Source: Procambarus clarkii
Taxonomy: Eukaryota; Arthropoda; Malacostraca; Decapoda; Cambaridae
Length of the DNA: 64,000 nucleotides
Assembly (NCBI RefSeq): GCF_040958095.1
Contig: NC_091172.1
Location: 8,275,111 to 8,339,110 of the forward strand
Direction: 5' to 3'
A program made the translations under genes and the position numbers. Position 1 is the stretch's first letter. Every line of letters starts with the position of its first letter. A model generated the notes under the pieces. The model saw only the letters and a list, made by a program, of their open reading frames with translations, ran no database searches and was not told the DNA's origin. This document shows positions 1 through 13,262 of this stretch, one piece after another.

Positions 1-69
1 CAACACTGAATGAATGTATTCGTGTATGCTGGTGACTCGCTTGTGTCTGCTGCTTCCAATTGTGTCCTT

Positions 70-185
70 GCGCTCTGGTGCCTCGCACGGTACACAGGTT
101 GTTGTTCACCTGCACTGTGATGCCTCGCACGGTACACAGGCTGTTGTTGTTGTTCAACTGCGCTCTGATGCATCGCACGGCATCA
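70..185. repeat. Short minisatellite, three units of 41-49 bp
   Basis: Three imperfect tandem copies share the core GCMTCGCACGG (M = A or C) at about 80, 121 and 170. They differ in the number of GTT/TTG trinucleotides, which makes the spacing 41 then 49 bp. The short open frame across it is only translated repeat. Confidence 0.75.
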
Positions 186-832
186 GACCGTTTAAAATAA
201 ATGAGTTAAGCGTAGACTTTTTCTATTTTAAACCAATGCTTTATAATACAATAGAGTTTTAACTTGAGAATATCCTCTGTTCAGGACAGAGGTTCACTTG
301 CCAGTTTACCAATAGACTATTATTGGAACCGTAATATACTTTCAGACCATCACAACTATCTAGATAACTATCCAGGTAGTTTGAGGTGAGGGGAAGGGCA
401 GGGAACGGGGGGTGTCTCGTTTTAAGCACTGTCCTGAGAAAGGGGTCTCAAGAGGTAATGCGACGCTACCAGCATTAATTCGGATGGTTTATTACCCCCA
501 AACTGAATATGCAGTCGCAATGTGCAAAATGTTTATTGTTGGGTATGTCTTCTGTTTTCAAATGATAAAATTATATGGAATACTTATAGATACAAATATT
601 GGTCAAATATACAAAATTATTGCATAATCATCAGAGCAAGTCAGAATTTTACTGTAAAGATAATAATAATTTTACTCGTAAGCCATGAAGAATTCAAGTG
701 AACTATGTTTAAAATGCTAAGCTTAAATAATATTTTATGTTACTACTTACTATTTTTTATGTTAAATGTATTAATTAATGTTTTTATTAATATTTATACT
801 TCAGCTCCATCATAGATCTTACAGTGTCGTTT
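186..832. other. Unassigned AT-rich DNA
   Basis: AT-rich sequence with no recognisable gene or element. The 71-codon frame at 412-627 has no motif and is not supported. Confidence 0.5.
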
Positions 833-833
833 G

Positions 834-1247
<414 letters not shown>

Positions 1248-1417
1248 GGGCGGGGGGAGTGTGGTAAAGGGCTTAACTGTCTCCTCGTAGACTAATATGA
1301 AGTAATCTCTCCTCTTCCCCTCTGTCTCTCTCTTCTCATTCTTCCCCTTTACCCTCGGCCGTCACCAGGCGGGGCCGAGCTCTCTCTCTCTTATACTACA
1401 ATGCCACAAACTCACAC

Positions 1418-1418
<1 letters not shown>

Positions 1419-1452
<34 letters not shown>
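1419..1452. repeat. (AAT)n microsatellite
   Basis: About eleven AAT/ATA triplets in a row. The flanks 1245-1418 and 1453-1959 are CT-rich or unassigned and hold no supported gene. Confidence 0.9.
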
Positions 1453-1455
<3 letters not shown>

Positions 1456-1955
1456 TAAACTACAATTTAGCATGGAAGACTGCTGACCATTATTTTCTTA
1501 CCTCCTCCACCTATTCTACTCTCAGTCTTCTTCTACCACTCTCCATTCATTATCAATTCTACCACTCAACTACTTGTTTTCATCTCTCTCTCTCTCACCT
1601 ACCTACGCTGCCAACCCCCTCTCACCAGCCACTACACCTGCCACAATATTCACAATAAACAAAGGTATTCATTTAGAATAATTCAGGAGCTCAACGCCGT
1701 GGAGGTCAGGCGAGGTGTTGCCGCTCTTAACTCTCACCGACAGACTGCAGTAGTTCACACCTGTTTAAAGTCCATCATTCAGCGGCAACTGGCGCACGGA
1801 ATGGGATTTTATGGCTTAATAATGGTTCAGGTTAGTTGTGGGTTACAGTTTTCTGCGACCTGTGTGTATATTTTGATATATATGGATTGTGTTCATGGTT
1901 CTTCTGCACGGAGACTAAAACATTCATTTTTTTCAAGAATTTCTCCATTACCGAG

Positions 1956-2440
<485 letters not shown>

Positions 2441-2507
2441 CACACACGCATTGTGGGGAGAAGATTGTGCGAAAAAAATAGTACGACATCTATAGCGAAA
2501 GAACTTT

Positions 2508-2890
2508 GTAACACATCATCAGCATGGGTTCTGGGATGGCAAGTCATGCCTCAGAAAATTAAATGAATTCTATGGCCAGACGACAAAAATCAAGCAAGAA
2601 ACAGAATGGTGTTGCAGACTGCATTTTTTGGATTGCCAGAAAGCCTTCGACACAGTATCCCATAGGAGACTAGTGAATAAGCTGGAGATGCAGGCAGGAG
2701 TAAAAGCGAAGGTACTCACTTGGATAAGGGGGTACCTAAGCAACAGGAGACAGCTAGTCACTATGAAGGGTGAGTGGCGAGGAGTCACCAGTCGAGTCCC
2801 ACTAGGTTCAGTCCTTGGACCTGTACTGTTTATGATATATGTAAATGATCTCCCAGAGGAAATAGACTCCTTCCTCTTAATGTTTGCTGG
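2508..2890 (+). mobile_element. CR1/L2-like LINE fragment, reverse transcriptase core
   Basis: This is a remnant of the reverse transcriptase of a non-LTR retrotransposon, the enzyme that copies the element's RNA into DNA at the insertion site. The reading frame changes near 2620. The earlier part reads like 'HQHG/GKSCL', the block before RT motif A. The later part (2628-2890) reads LDCQKAFDTVSH (first catalytic Asp region), then [20 protein letters not shown], corresponding to the usual VPQGSVLGP block with Q changed to L. The copy stops inside the FADD motif (…LLMFAG), so the catalytic Asp pair is absent. A (TG)n tract follows directly, then the antisense 3' end of another copy. It is clearly dead. 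Confidence 0.9.
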
Positions 2891-2925
2891 TGTGTGTGTG
2901 TATGTGTGTGAGTGTGTGTGTGTGT
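2891..2925. repeat. (TG)n tract at LINE-LINE junction
   Basis: An imperfect TG/GA dinucleotide run separates the truncated + strand RT fragment from the antisense LINE 3' end, which begins GTACTCACCTAGTTGTG. The same type of junction recurs at 31100-31120. Confidence 0.85.
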
Positions 2926-4735
2926 ACTCACCTAGTTGTGTTTGCGGGGGTTAAGCTCTGGTCTTTTGGTCCCGCCTCTCAACCGTCAGTCTACTGGTGT
3001 ACAGATTCCTGAGCTTCTCAAGCTCTATCATATCTGCATTTGAAACTGTGTATGGAGTCAGCCTCCACCACATCACTTCCTAGTGCATTCCATTTACTAA
3101 CTACTCTGACACTGAAAACGTTCTTTCTAATGTCTCTGTGGCTCATTTGGGTACTCAGCTTCCACCTGTGTCCCCTTGTGCTTGTACCACTCGTGTTAAA
3201 TTAGCCATCCTTGTCTACCCTGTCAATTTCCCTGAGAATTTTGTGTGGTGATCATGTCTCCCCGACCTTTTCTGTATTCTCGCGACGTAAGGTGCATTTC
3301 ACGCAGCCTTTCCTCGTAACTCATGCCTCTTAGTTCTGGGACTATTCTAGTGGCATACCTTTGAACTTTTTCCAGTTTCGTCTTGTGCTTGATAAGGTAC
3401 GGGCTCTATGCTGGGGCCGCATACTTCAGGATTGGCCTTACATATGTGGTTACCTTGAGGTGCTTCCGGGGCTTAGCGTCCCCGCGGCCCAGTCGTCGAC
3501 CAGGCCTCCTGGTTGCTGGACTGATCAACCAGGCTGTTGGACGCGGCTGCTCGCAGCCTGACGTATGAGTCACAGCCTGGTTGTATACCTGGTGGTATAC
3601 AAGGTTCTGAATGATTTCTTACACAGGTTCCTGAAAGCTGTTCTGATGTTAGCCAACCTCGCATACGCCGCAGATGTAATTCTCTTTATGTGGGCTTCAG
3701 GAGACAGGTTTGGTGTGATATCAACTCCTGGATCTTTCTCTCTGTCCGTTTCGTGAAGGACTTCATCTCCCATTCGGTATCCTGTGTCTGACCTTCTATT
3801 TCCTCCACCTAGTTTCATTACCTTACATTTACTTGGGTCGAACTTTAGTAACTATTTGTTGGACCATTCCATCAGCCTATCTAGGTAATCTTGTAGCCTC
3901 ATACGTCTTCCTCTGTCTTTATCCTCCTCATATTTCTTTGCATCATCAGCAAACATTGAGAGGAACGAGTCTATTCCCCTCTGGGAGATCATTTACATAT
4001 ATCAGAAACAGTATAGTTATGAACCTATACTTTTCCAGGTATCAAGGACTGATCCCTGCGGGACTCCACTGGTGGCGCCTCGCCACTCCGAGGCCTCACC
4101 CCTCACAGTGACTCTCTATCTTCCGTTGCTTAGGTACTCTCTTATCCAGTGGAGCATCTTCCCTTTCACTCCTGCCTGCATCTCCAGTTTGTGCACTAGT
4201 CTCTTGTGTGGTACTGTGTCAAAAGCTTTCTGGCAATCCAAAAATATGCAGTCTACCCAGCACTCTCTTTTCTGATTCTTGTTGCCTAGTCATAGAATTC
4301 AATTAATCCCGTGAGGCATGATTTGCTATCCCTGACCCCATGCTCATGTTGTGTTACAAAGTTCTTTCGCTCCAGATGTTCCACTAGCTTTCTTCGCACA
4401 ATCGTCTCCATCATCTTGCATGGAATGCAAGTTAGTGACACTGGCCTGTTGTTCAGTGCCTCCCGTAAATCACCCTTCTTGAATATCGGGACTACATTAG
4501 CCGTCTTCCAAATTTTTGGCATTTCACCTGTTACCAGTGATTTTTATACACTATCGAGAGTGGCAGGCACAGTGCTTCTGCTCCTTCCTTTAGTATCCAT
4601 GGCGATATTCCATCCAGGCCTATAGCCTTTGTCACATCCAACTCTAGTAGAAAGCTTCCTTACATCTCCACTGGTAATCACAAACTCATCTAATGGTTTC
4701 TGGTTAGATATTCCATCTCTTATCTGTGATACTTC
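2925..4735 (-). mobile_element. CR1/L2-like LINE, reverse transcriptase to 3' end, degraded
   Basis: Read on the minus strand from about 4735 to 2925 this is the distal part of a non-LTR retrotransposon ORF2. It contains the segment before RT motif 1 (4522-4286: KTANVVPIFKKGD, NRPVSLT), the motif A block with FLDCQKAFDTVPHK near 4220, and the FADD-type catalytic motif with its codons intact near 3957-3941. Further on is the 'thumb' segment (3818-3570: SPEAHIKRITSAAYARLANIRTAF in near-family form), and then the C-terminal domain with SHRDIRKN and VVDKWN-like residues near 3150. The 3' end is CACAACTAGGTGAGTAC followed by (AC)n. Frameshifts, stops and a SINE-tail insertion at 3449-3592 make it non-functional. 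No endonuclease region is recognised, so it is 5'-truncated. Confidence 0.9.
3449..3592 (-). mobile_element. SINE tail inserted in LINE
   Basis: The reverse complement matches the tail of the 20668-20915 SINE (GGAGGCCTGG, GGGCCGCGGGGAC, AAGCCCCG, ending with CCTCAAG). It is joined to another familiar decapod block containing GACGCGGCTGCTCGCAGCC. It interrupts the LINE reading ACATATGTGGT…ATACAAGG. GTGGT occurs on both sides and may be a short target duplication. Confidence 0.7.
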
Positions 4736-5120
4736 CCCTCCCCCTCGTTTCCCCCTTGCTTCCCCTTCCCCCTTGCTTCCCCTTCCCCTTCCTTCTGCTT
4801 CCCCTTGCCCTCACACCAAGAGAATATGGGGCAAGAGGTCCAAATGAAGATACGTCAGGATTGTAAGGAGTACCACTTGAAGCCACATCAGGATATTTGA
4901 AACCGCATCCGAAGAGTACTGGGGGGTGGGCTAGAGTACCTCTTGGAGTACCACTGCTTCCTTTTATCCCTACGTCAATCCTACCATCCCCAACTCCTCC
5001 TCCTCCCTTCCGGCCAGGCCGGATGGAAAGTGGCCTGATGGCCCCGAGGTGCCGGCCCCCGCCCGCTGAGCCGACTTATGTGACAGATAAAACCTTGGAA
5101 AAGTATTTCTGAGAGTGAAC
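4736..5120. other. Unassigned, partly CT-rich DNA
   Basis: 4735-4815 is C/T-rich low-complexity sequence (CCCCTTSC-type). The rest, including a GC-rich block at 5010-5080, has no recognisable gene. Confidence 0.5.
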
Positions 5121-5131
5121 TGTGGGACCCA

Positions 5132-5520
5132 GTGGTCCCAGCCAGCCACTATGGCCAGAGACGGTGGTCCCAGCCGACCACTATGGCCAGAGACGGTGGT
5201 CCCAGCCGACCACTATGGCCAGAGACGGTGGTCCCAGCCGACCACTATGGCCAGAGACGGTGGTCCCAGCCGACCACTATGGCCAGAGTCGGTGGTCCCA
5301 GCCGACCACTATGGCCAGAGACGGTGGTCCTAGCCGACCACTATGGCCAGAGACGGTGGTCCCAGCCGACCACTATGGCCAGAGACGGTGGTCCCAGCCG
5401 ACCACTATGGCCAGAGACGGTGGTCCCAGCCGACCACTATGGCTAGAGTCGGTGGTCCCAGCCGACCACTATGGCCAGAGACGGTGGTCCTAGCCGACCA
5501 CCATACTAGTGGTGGTAGGA
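5132..5520. repeat. 32-bp minisatellite, about 12 copies
   Basis: Tandem units contain ACTATGGCCAGAGACGGTGG with a strict 32-bp spacing (for example 5161 and 5193). Because 32 is not a multiple of 3, all three + frames read the same 32-residue peptide in rotation, which explains the overlapping open frames. Each unit holds inverted hexamers GACCAC and GTGGTC. Variants GTCGG and TAGCC mark some copies. Confidence 0.95.
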
Positions 5521-5633
5521 TCAGCCGACTATGATAGAGGCGGTGCATGGTCCCCTCTGGTCGCTGCTATATATAAGTCAGCATACTGACCTCAGAATGG
5601 AACACTCCTCTGTCCTTCGTTTTATTTTTTTCG

Positions 5634-5652
5634 GGGGGGGGGGGGGGGGGGG
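5634..5652. repeat. Poly(G) tract
   Basis: About 19 consecutive G, preceded by a T run. It could form a G-quadruplex. Similar G runs occur near 15750 and 18740. Confidence 0.95.
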
Positions 5653-5670
5653 CGGTTCGACAGTACTCCC

Positions 5671-5775
5671 CTACTCAGTTGTGATTGCTGGGTGTAGCTT
5701 CAGCACTTTAGTCCCGCCTTTCAACTATCAGTCAATTGATGCTCAGGTTCCTAAGTGTTATGGTATCGACACCGT
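5671..5775 (-). mobile_element. Degenerate CR1-like LINE 3' end
   Basis: The order CTCAGTTGTG, then TTTAGTCCCGCCTTTCAAC, then TCAATTGATG and CTCAGGTTCCT follows the antisense 3' end of the LINE seen at 2930-3010 and 32370-32460, with several mismatches. Only about 105 bp remains. Confidence 0.6.
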
Positions 5776-6857
5776 TGCTTGAGTTGGGAGTGGTAATTTC
5801 GGTGCCGTCAATGGACCTGCACTCTAACTCCAAGGTATTAGGTGATACGCGGACAACGCCATTTGTTGGCAGTGGTGTGGGGGTCGATGGAAAGCTCCGG
5901 TTTCATACCTCAGTTAGGAGGTGAGGTCAATGATGATGACCTCTAGTGGGTGGCGTAACGATATCAACGCCGTCTAAGTTATGCATGCAATCGCAATGTC
6001 AGTACCCCGGTGGAAGGGTGTTATCCTAAGGCCACCCAGTATACTGTCTGTTTAGCTAATGACGTTTTATGTTCACAGAGGTGACGTGAGGAGGTGATTG
6101 CGCTGAGGAAGGCAGTTCACCTTGGGCAGTCCTGAACTCATGACTTAGTCCTGTGAGAGGACAAAGTGGCTGCCGTCGGTGGTAGCAGTGTTAACTGCTG
6201 GATTTATGCAGTATTGTATGGACCGCATACCCGGGAATAAGCCAAGAAGAGTTACAAGACGTCAGTAGTGCATCTGTTGAGAAGTGCTGCTAGTGTGTTG
6301 TTAGAGACTTCTGCCAGGGTGTTTGCTACCCTTGTACATGATTATTTGAGACCCCTGTCATCATGTTGCTGAAGCCCTCTGCCAGCGTGTTTCTGTGTTT
6401 CTGGAGAGCAGATGTGAGGTATTGGGACACCGTGACGAGATGCTGTGTGGACTGGCCCATGTTGAGAAATGAGGAAGGTGAACTCACCGGTGATTGCCAT
6501 TAAGTGTGGACGACGTGTACCTGGGCGTATATGTGAAGATAGTGGACTCACTTGGATTTGATGAACACTGCCGATCTATTGAGAGTCCTGAGTGAAAGCG
6601 ACATAATGTAAATAGGTGTAGTATTACTTAGAGAACTAATATGTATATTGGTGAAGGCGATAATTTATTGGTGAAAGTGATAATATATTGAAGATGTGAT
6701 TGCATATTGTTTATCCCCCCCTTTATTCCTTGCACGGTTATTTGCTACCACCAAATTCCTGAAAACGCACCATTGACTTGGGGTAAGACAAAAAAGAAGA
6801 GGTTATAAGACACGTTAACACAAAAGAACCCGGTTACTGGCCCAAACTGGCCGTAAC
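5776..6857. other. Unassigned DNA
   Basis: About 1.1 kb of moderate GC with no long open frame and no motif that I recognise. Confidence 0.5.
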
Positions 6858-9480
6858 ACTAAGCCTATTAGTCTCTATCATATCTATGCTTGAAATTGTG
6901 TATGGAGTCTTCCTCCACCATGTCTTATGCTAATACATACCGTTTGTCCCTCAAAATGACCTATTTCATTGAGACAAGTTCTTTCTAACGTCTTTGTGGT
7001 TCGTTTTGGGTACTTGGTAAAGGGACCTGTGTCCCTTTGTTTATGTACTACTGGTGCTATATTATTTGTCATTATCTACCCGATCAATTCCCCTGAACAT
7101 TTTGGTGGAGGTTATCAGGTCTCTCCCTAACACTTCTGTCTTCTAGTGATGTGAGATTTAATTTCAATAATTTATCCTCGTAGCTCATACCCCTCAGCTC
7201 GGGGACTAGTATGGCGGCACACTTCAGAAATGTCTCTAACTTCGTCTTGTGTTTCACTAGATATGGACTCCCACCCTGAAGCTGCTTACTCTAATATTGG
7301 TCTGAAATATGCGGTATTCAAGGTCCTGAAAAATTTCTTACACAAGTTTTTGAATGTAGTTCTTATGCTGGCCAAGGTAGCATATGCCATTGATGATACC
7401 CTTTTGACGTGAGCTTCAGCAGACAGGTCCAACACGATGTCAACTCCTAAATATTTCTCTCTCTTTCTGATCCTTCAAGGATTTCATCTCCGAAATGGTA
7501 CCTTGCATCTGACCCTTATTACACCTAGTGCACTAGGCCACTAGGGCGCATAGTGGCTGAGTGGACAGCGCTCTTGATGCATAGATCTAGGGACCCGGGA
7601 TCGCTCCCGGGGCCATGGCGGAAACAAATGGGCAAAGTTTCTTTCACCCTGATGCTCCTGTTACCTAGCAGTAAATAGGTAGCTGGGAATTAGACAGCTG
7701 CCACGGGCTGCTTCCTGTGTGTGTGTGTGTGTGTGAAAACAAATTAGTAGTTAGTAAAAGTTGAGAGGTGGGCCGAAAGAGCAGAGCTCAACCCCCGCAA
7801 GCACAACTAGGTGAATATACCTATTTTCATTACTTTACATTTGCTTGAGTTAAATACTAGTAACCATTTCTTGGACCATTCCTTCAGTGTGCCCAGGTCA
7901 TCTTGTAGTCTCTCTTGCTGTCCTCCTCTGTCTCAATCTTCCTCATAATTTTAGCATCGTCAGCAAACACTAAGAAGAATGAGTCTGTTCTCTCTTTTAA
8001 AGATCATTAACATATATCAGAAACAGGATAGGTTCGAACACAGACCCTTGTGGGACTTGCCACAGGATTCTGTCGTTAGATGCTGACTGCATCTCACCTT
8101 TTTCAGGTCTTATGCCTGAGTGTAATTCTTATCTCTCAGGTAAGAACACCGGCCAATAGTTCAGTGCCTCTTGCCTGTCACACGTTTTGTATATTGTGAT
8201 GATGTTAGCTGTCTTCCTACTTTCTGCTAGGTCTCCTGTTTCCAGTGACATTATACATCATAGTGAGTGGCATAGAAAGTGCTTCTATGCCCTCTTTTTA
8301 TTATCCATAGTGAGATTCTATCAGGTCCAACAGCCTTTGTCACAACCAGTCAAGCAGATACCTCCTAATCTCATTTTTGGTAATCTCAAAATCTTCCAAA
8401 GCTGCCTGGTTTATTGCTTCTTCTCTTAGTTCAGAGACTTCTCATTGCTCTATTGTGAAGACCTCCTTGCATAGTCTTCACTCCTCTTTGTCATTCTCTG
8501 TGTACCTATAGGTTCCCGTTGTATTCCCTGTTACTTCACTGTTGTTTTCTTACTGATGTGGTTGTGGGGCAGTTTTGGTTTTGTCTTGGCTTTATTTGCT
8601 GCCATTTTCATATTGCCTCTCTTCAGTTATCTTTTCGCACTGAGTTACTAATTTCTGGCTGCTTGGTATCTCTCTTCCTCTCTGGTATTCTGTTGTATCT
8701 GCAGTTTCTCCATGTCTTTGTATTTAAGTGCCCTGCGTCCTTATATGCCTGATTAAACCACAGATTAATCTTTTGCTTTTCATTTCTTTCCTTTTGTGCT
8801 GTGATAAACTTGTATACTGCTTTCTGACACTTTTGGGTAATGTAATCTATCCTGTCTTGTACAAACTTTTCTCTGAGTTCTATTTCTCATGGTATGCCTA
8901 TTTAGAATGTTCTCATCTCATCATGGTTTCCCATCAGTACACCAGCCTTTTATATTCTGGTCCTTCAGTAAGGTATTCCTACTTCCATCAGACGTGGAAA
9001 TGTCTATACATAAAGGTCACTCATTCCTACGGGGGTTATTAGTTTGACTTCCCTTATGTCTGACTCATTCACGAAGGATATTAGGTCAAGTTTAGCTGGT
9101 CCATCATTTCCTCCCAATCTTGTAAGTACCTTGACATGTTGACTTGGAGAGTTTTTTGTTGCCATGATCAATAGTGTAGCTCTCATTTATATGTTCCTCC
9201 ATCTGGGTCTCTGTTCTCTAAGTCTATCTTTCCAATGTTGAAGTCTACCATGATTAACTGTCTGGATCCATTCCTGGAAGCATCAGAGGATGTTGTCTGT
9301 ATTATATTAATGGTAACCCACATTGTTTCTGTCATACTCCTGTCTGGGTCTCCTGTCATTTAGAGCGGGGGTTATATATTACCACCAACATTATTCTTGT
9401 TCCCCCTATTCTCATTAGCGTGTCTGTCTCTTTGTAAGTCTGTTCGAGCCTGTCTCTGAGGCCCAGTGTAAAGCAGAGGT
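6858..9480 (-). mobile_element. CR1/L2-like LINE with endonuclease and reverse transcriptase, degraded
   Basis: This is the longest LINE copy in the window, about 2.3 kb after subtracting a SINE inserted at about 7535-7826. Read on the minus strand from 9480, the APE-type endonuclease comes first. A segment near 9255-9225 reads MVDFNIGKI, matching the GDFN motif of this nuclease family with G replaced by V. The linker and RT follow. The catalytic motif reads SVFADDAKI near 7975-7945, so the FADD codons are kept. The thumb and C-terminal region with the HRDVRKN-like block lies near 6990-6890. Many stops and frameshifts are present, and a stretch near 8095-8105 is missing part of the RT. The extreme 3' end (the TAGGTGAGTAC tail) is absent. 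Confidence 0.85.
7535..7826 (+). mobile_element. tRNA-derived SINE with LINE-like 3' tail
   Basis: The 5' part is tRNA-like (TAGTGGCTGAGTGGACAGCG as A-box region, then GGGATCGCTCCCGG as T-arm/B-box). The core shared with the other SINEs follows (ATGGGCAAAGTTTCTTTCACC, CCTGTTACCTAGCAGTAAAT in part), then (GT)n. The last 60 bp or so (GTTGAGAGGTGGGCC, GAGCTCAACCCCCGCAAGC, ACAACTAGGTGA) matches the 3' end of the CR1-like LINE in sense orientation. It interrupts the LINE at CACCTAGT…CCTATTTTCATT. The tRNA part is too altered to be a working tRNA gene. Confidence 0.85.
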
Positions 9481-9951
9481 AGAGCCTGGGTCACTACCTC
9501 CGCTGGTGTTAACAGTAACACGCAACTAAGGACATAAAATATATCTAATTATCTGCTTGACGTGATGGACAAAGCAGCAATATTTACCGTCCATGTGGTT
9601 CAGGTGGCCGTAAAAGGCGAACCCCGCATCCTGTAAGCGTTGTAAACTCGTTTATCGGCTTAAAGAACAAAGCAAATCGTGGTATAATATAGCGCGTTCA
9701 TTGGTTCGAGCCCCGCTTTGATGTTCATTAGGCTCGCAGAATTGGCCAATACGAATTTAATGGCTTTGTGATGTGCCATAATATATATTTTATTTTCTGT
9801 TCGTGTGCTTGCATGTGGGTATTTACTATTTGTATTTTACTATTTGTGCCTGCAGAATCGCGCTATTGGCTCTTCGACCCCGACTTTCTAATCAATCATT
9901 TTTTCCTCTATTTTTTTCAAATATATGTATTTCTCTCTAACACACACACAC
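9481..9951. other. Unassigned DNA
   Basis: No recognisable gene. A short (CA)n run lies at 9941-9955. Confidence 0.5.
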
Positions 9952-10135
9952 ACACATCCCCAGGAAGAAGCCCGTAGGAGCTGTCTGACTCCCAGGTACC
10001 TATTTACTGCTAGATGAACAGATGCATCATGATGAAAGAAACTCTGCCCATTTGTTTAGGCTTCTGGCGGGAATCGAACCCGGCCCATTAGAACTACGAC
10101 CCCTCGCTCTATCCATGCAGCCGCAAGGCCCCACA
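9952..10135 (-). mobile_element. tRNA-derived SINE
   Basis: On the minus strand it shows a tRNA-like head with B-box GGTTCGATTCCCGCC (10084-10067 region). The SINE core follows, with GGGCAGAGTTTCTTTCATC and a GGTACCTGGGAG block, ending near the GGGCTTCTTCCTGGGG block. Both ends are somewhat decayed. Confidence 0.8.
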
Positions 10136-11302
<1,167 letters not shown>

Positions 11303-11372
11303 CTGCAAGACGAAGGCCCAGCCTGAAGACAGTCTCCCCTGTACACGGGCTGTGTGGTCCAGCTCACCAGTC

Positions 11373-11515
11373 CACAGGACCATCTCAGCTAGGAACGTCA
11401 AGGACCATCTCAGCTAGGAACCTCAAGGACCATCTCAGCTAGGAACCTCAAGGACCATCTCAGCTAGGAACCTCAAGGACCATCTCAGCTAGGAACCTCA
11501 AGGACCATCTCATGA
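11373..11515. repeat. 25-bp minisatellite, about 6 copies
   Basis: Units start GGACCATCTCAGCTAGGAAC at 11377, 11402, 11427 and so on at exact 25-bp spacing. Degenerate relatives (CCACCTCAAGAACC, GACCAGCTCAC) continue to about 11710. Confidence 0.93.
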
Positions 11516-11710
11516 ACCCGGAGAACCACCTCAAGAACCATAAAGACCATCTCATGAATCATAATAACCCATTATAATAAATTAACAATTCACAAACCCC
11601 GAGGACCAGCTCACAAACGTCAAGGACTATCTAATGACCCTCAAAGGAGGAGCTCCCAAACCCCCAATGACCAGCGATGAAACCCGGAGGACCAGGTCAC
11701 CAACCCCAGT

Positions 11711-12393
11711 GATCAGCATGGCCGGCCGGCGGCTAACAAACATTAGATTACGAAGGTCACGGAGAAGATCGATGAGCGTGACCGTGCCGGCAAGGAGCCC
11801 CTCGACCGTGTGCGTGGCGGCAATATGCTATACGCACCTAACTTATGACGGATGACTCTGGCTTTGTTGGCCAGGCGAAGGACAAGCAATTCCTCCTCAC
11901 AGGTCTGACTGCCAGACTCTGATGAGGCCTGCAGGCAATATTCTGATTCATGGCTGCGGGCCCTTCATTACTTATACATTTTTGGAGGGACGATATGAGA
12001 GTAAAAAATGTCCCCGGCCAAGACTTCACCATCAGGCTGAGCCATATAATCTTGCCATCAAGCGGGTGACTGATGAAGCAACCTGTCCTTACACCCAAGG
12101 AAAAGCAATTTTGACACAATACGGAACATAGCGTCAACATTTTGATTATCTATTGAAATTCAGAGCTGCTGCACGCTACTGTCGCTTTCTGGGACAAATA
12201 TCTCCCTCAATAGTTTAAGGGGAGTTTAATGGGTTCGTGCGCTTATAGTCAGATAAACCACTTCAGTTTTGGCGCTAGTTAAACCTTGCGAACAGCCCGG
12301 AGGAAGGTGGAGAGCCGCAGGCCGCCGACAATGGTCCACATCACAAAGGCCTGATGGAAAATGTAAGATAATTTTTCACAGGTGTTGTATCAT
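11711..12393. other. Unassigned DNA
   Basis: No recognisable element. The minus-strand 100-codon frame at 11838-12140 has no motif or supporting signal. Confidence 0.5.
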
Positions 12394-13262
12394 GAGACAC
12401 CAGGAAGTCTGTGGCGGTATTAGACACCAGGAAGTCTGAGACGGTATTAGACGCCAGGAAGTCTGTGGCGGTATTAGACACCAGGAAGTCTGAGGCGGTA
12501 TTAGACGCCAGGAAGTCTGAGACGGTATTAGACACCAGGAAGTCTGTGGCGGTATTAGACACCAGGAAGTCTGAGGCGGTATTAGACACCAGGAAGTCTG
12601 AGGCGGTATTAGACACCAGGAAGTCTGTGGCGGTATTAGACGCCAGGAAGTCTGTGGCGGTATTAGACACCAGGAAGTCTGAGACGGTATTAGACGCCAG
12701 GAAGTCTGTGGCGGTATTAGACACCAGGAAGTCTGAGGCGGTATTAGACGCCAGGAAGTCTGAGACGGTATTAGACACCAGGAAGTCTGTGGCGGTATTA
12801 GACACCAGGAAGTCTGAGGCGGTATTAGACACCAGGAAGTCTGAGGCGGTATTAGACACCAGGAAGTCTGTGGCGGTATTAGACACCAGGAAGTCTGAGG
12901 TGGTATTAGACACCAGGAAGTCTGAGAAGGGTATTAGACACCAGGAAGTCTGAGGCGGTATTAGACGCCAGGAAGTCTGAGACGGTATTAGACACCAGGA
13001 AGTCTGTGGCGGTATTAGACACCAGGAAGTCTGAGAAGGGTATTAGACACCAGGAAGTCTGTGGCGGTATTAGACACCAGGAAGTCTGAGAAGGGCATTA
13101 GACTCCAGGAAATCTGAGGCGATATTAGACACCAGGAAGTCTTAGACGGTATTTGACACCAGGAAGTCTGAGAAGGGTATTAGACACGAGGAAGTCTCAG
13201 GCGGTATTAGACACCAGGAAGTCTTTGACTGTATTAGACACCAGGAAGTCTGAGAAGGGTAT
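12394..13262. repeat. 27-bp minisatellite, about 32 copies, with 243-bp higher-order period
   Basis: Units contain GACACCAGGAAGTCTG followed by TGGCGG, AGGCGG, AGACGG or AGAAGGG and TATTA. The length is a multiple of 3, so long frames stay open on both strands (AVLDTRKSE on +, SNTASDFLV on -). Eight consecutive unit types starting near 12421 recur in the same order starting at 12664, that is 9 units or 243 bp later. Copies decay after about 13080. I do not regard it as coding. Confidence 0.95.

Noticed and set aside
12341..12953. Possible repetitive protein of 9-residue units (180-190 codons, both strands)
   Set aside because: A 27-bp unit without stops keeps the frame on both strands. Unit variation hits all codon positions and there is no start context, splice signal or flanking domain.
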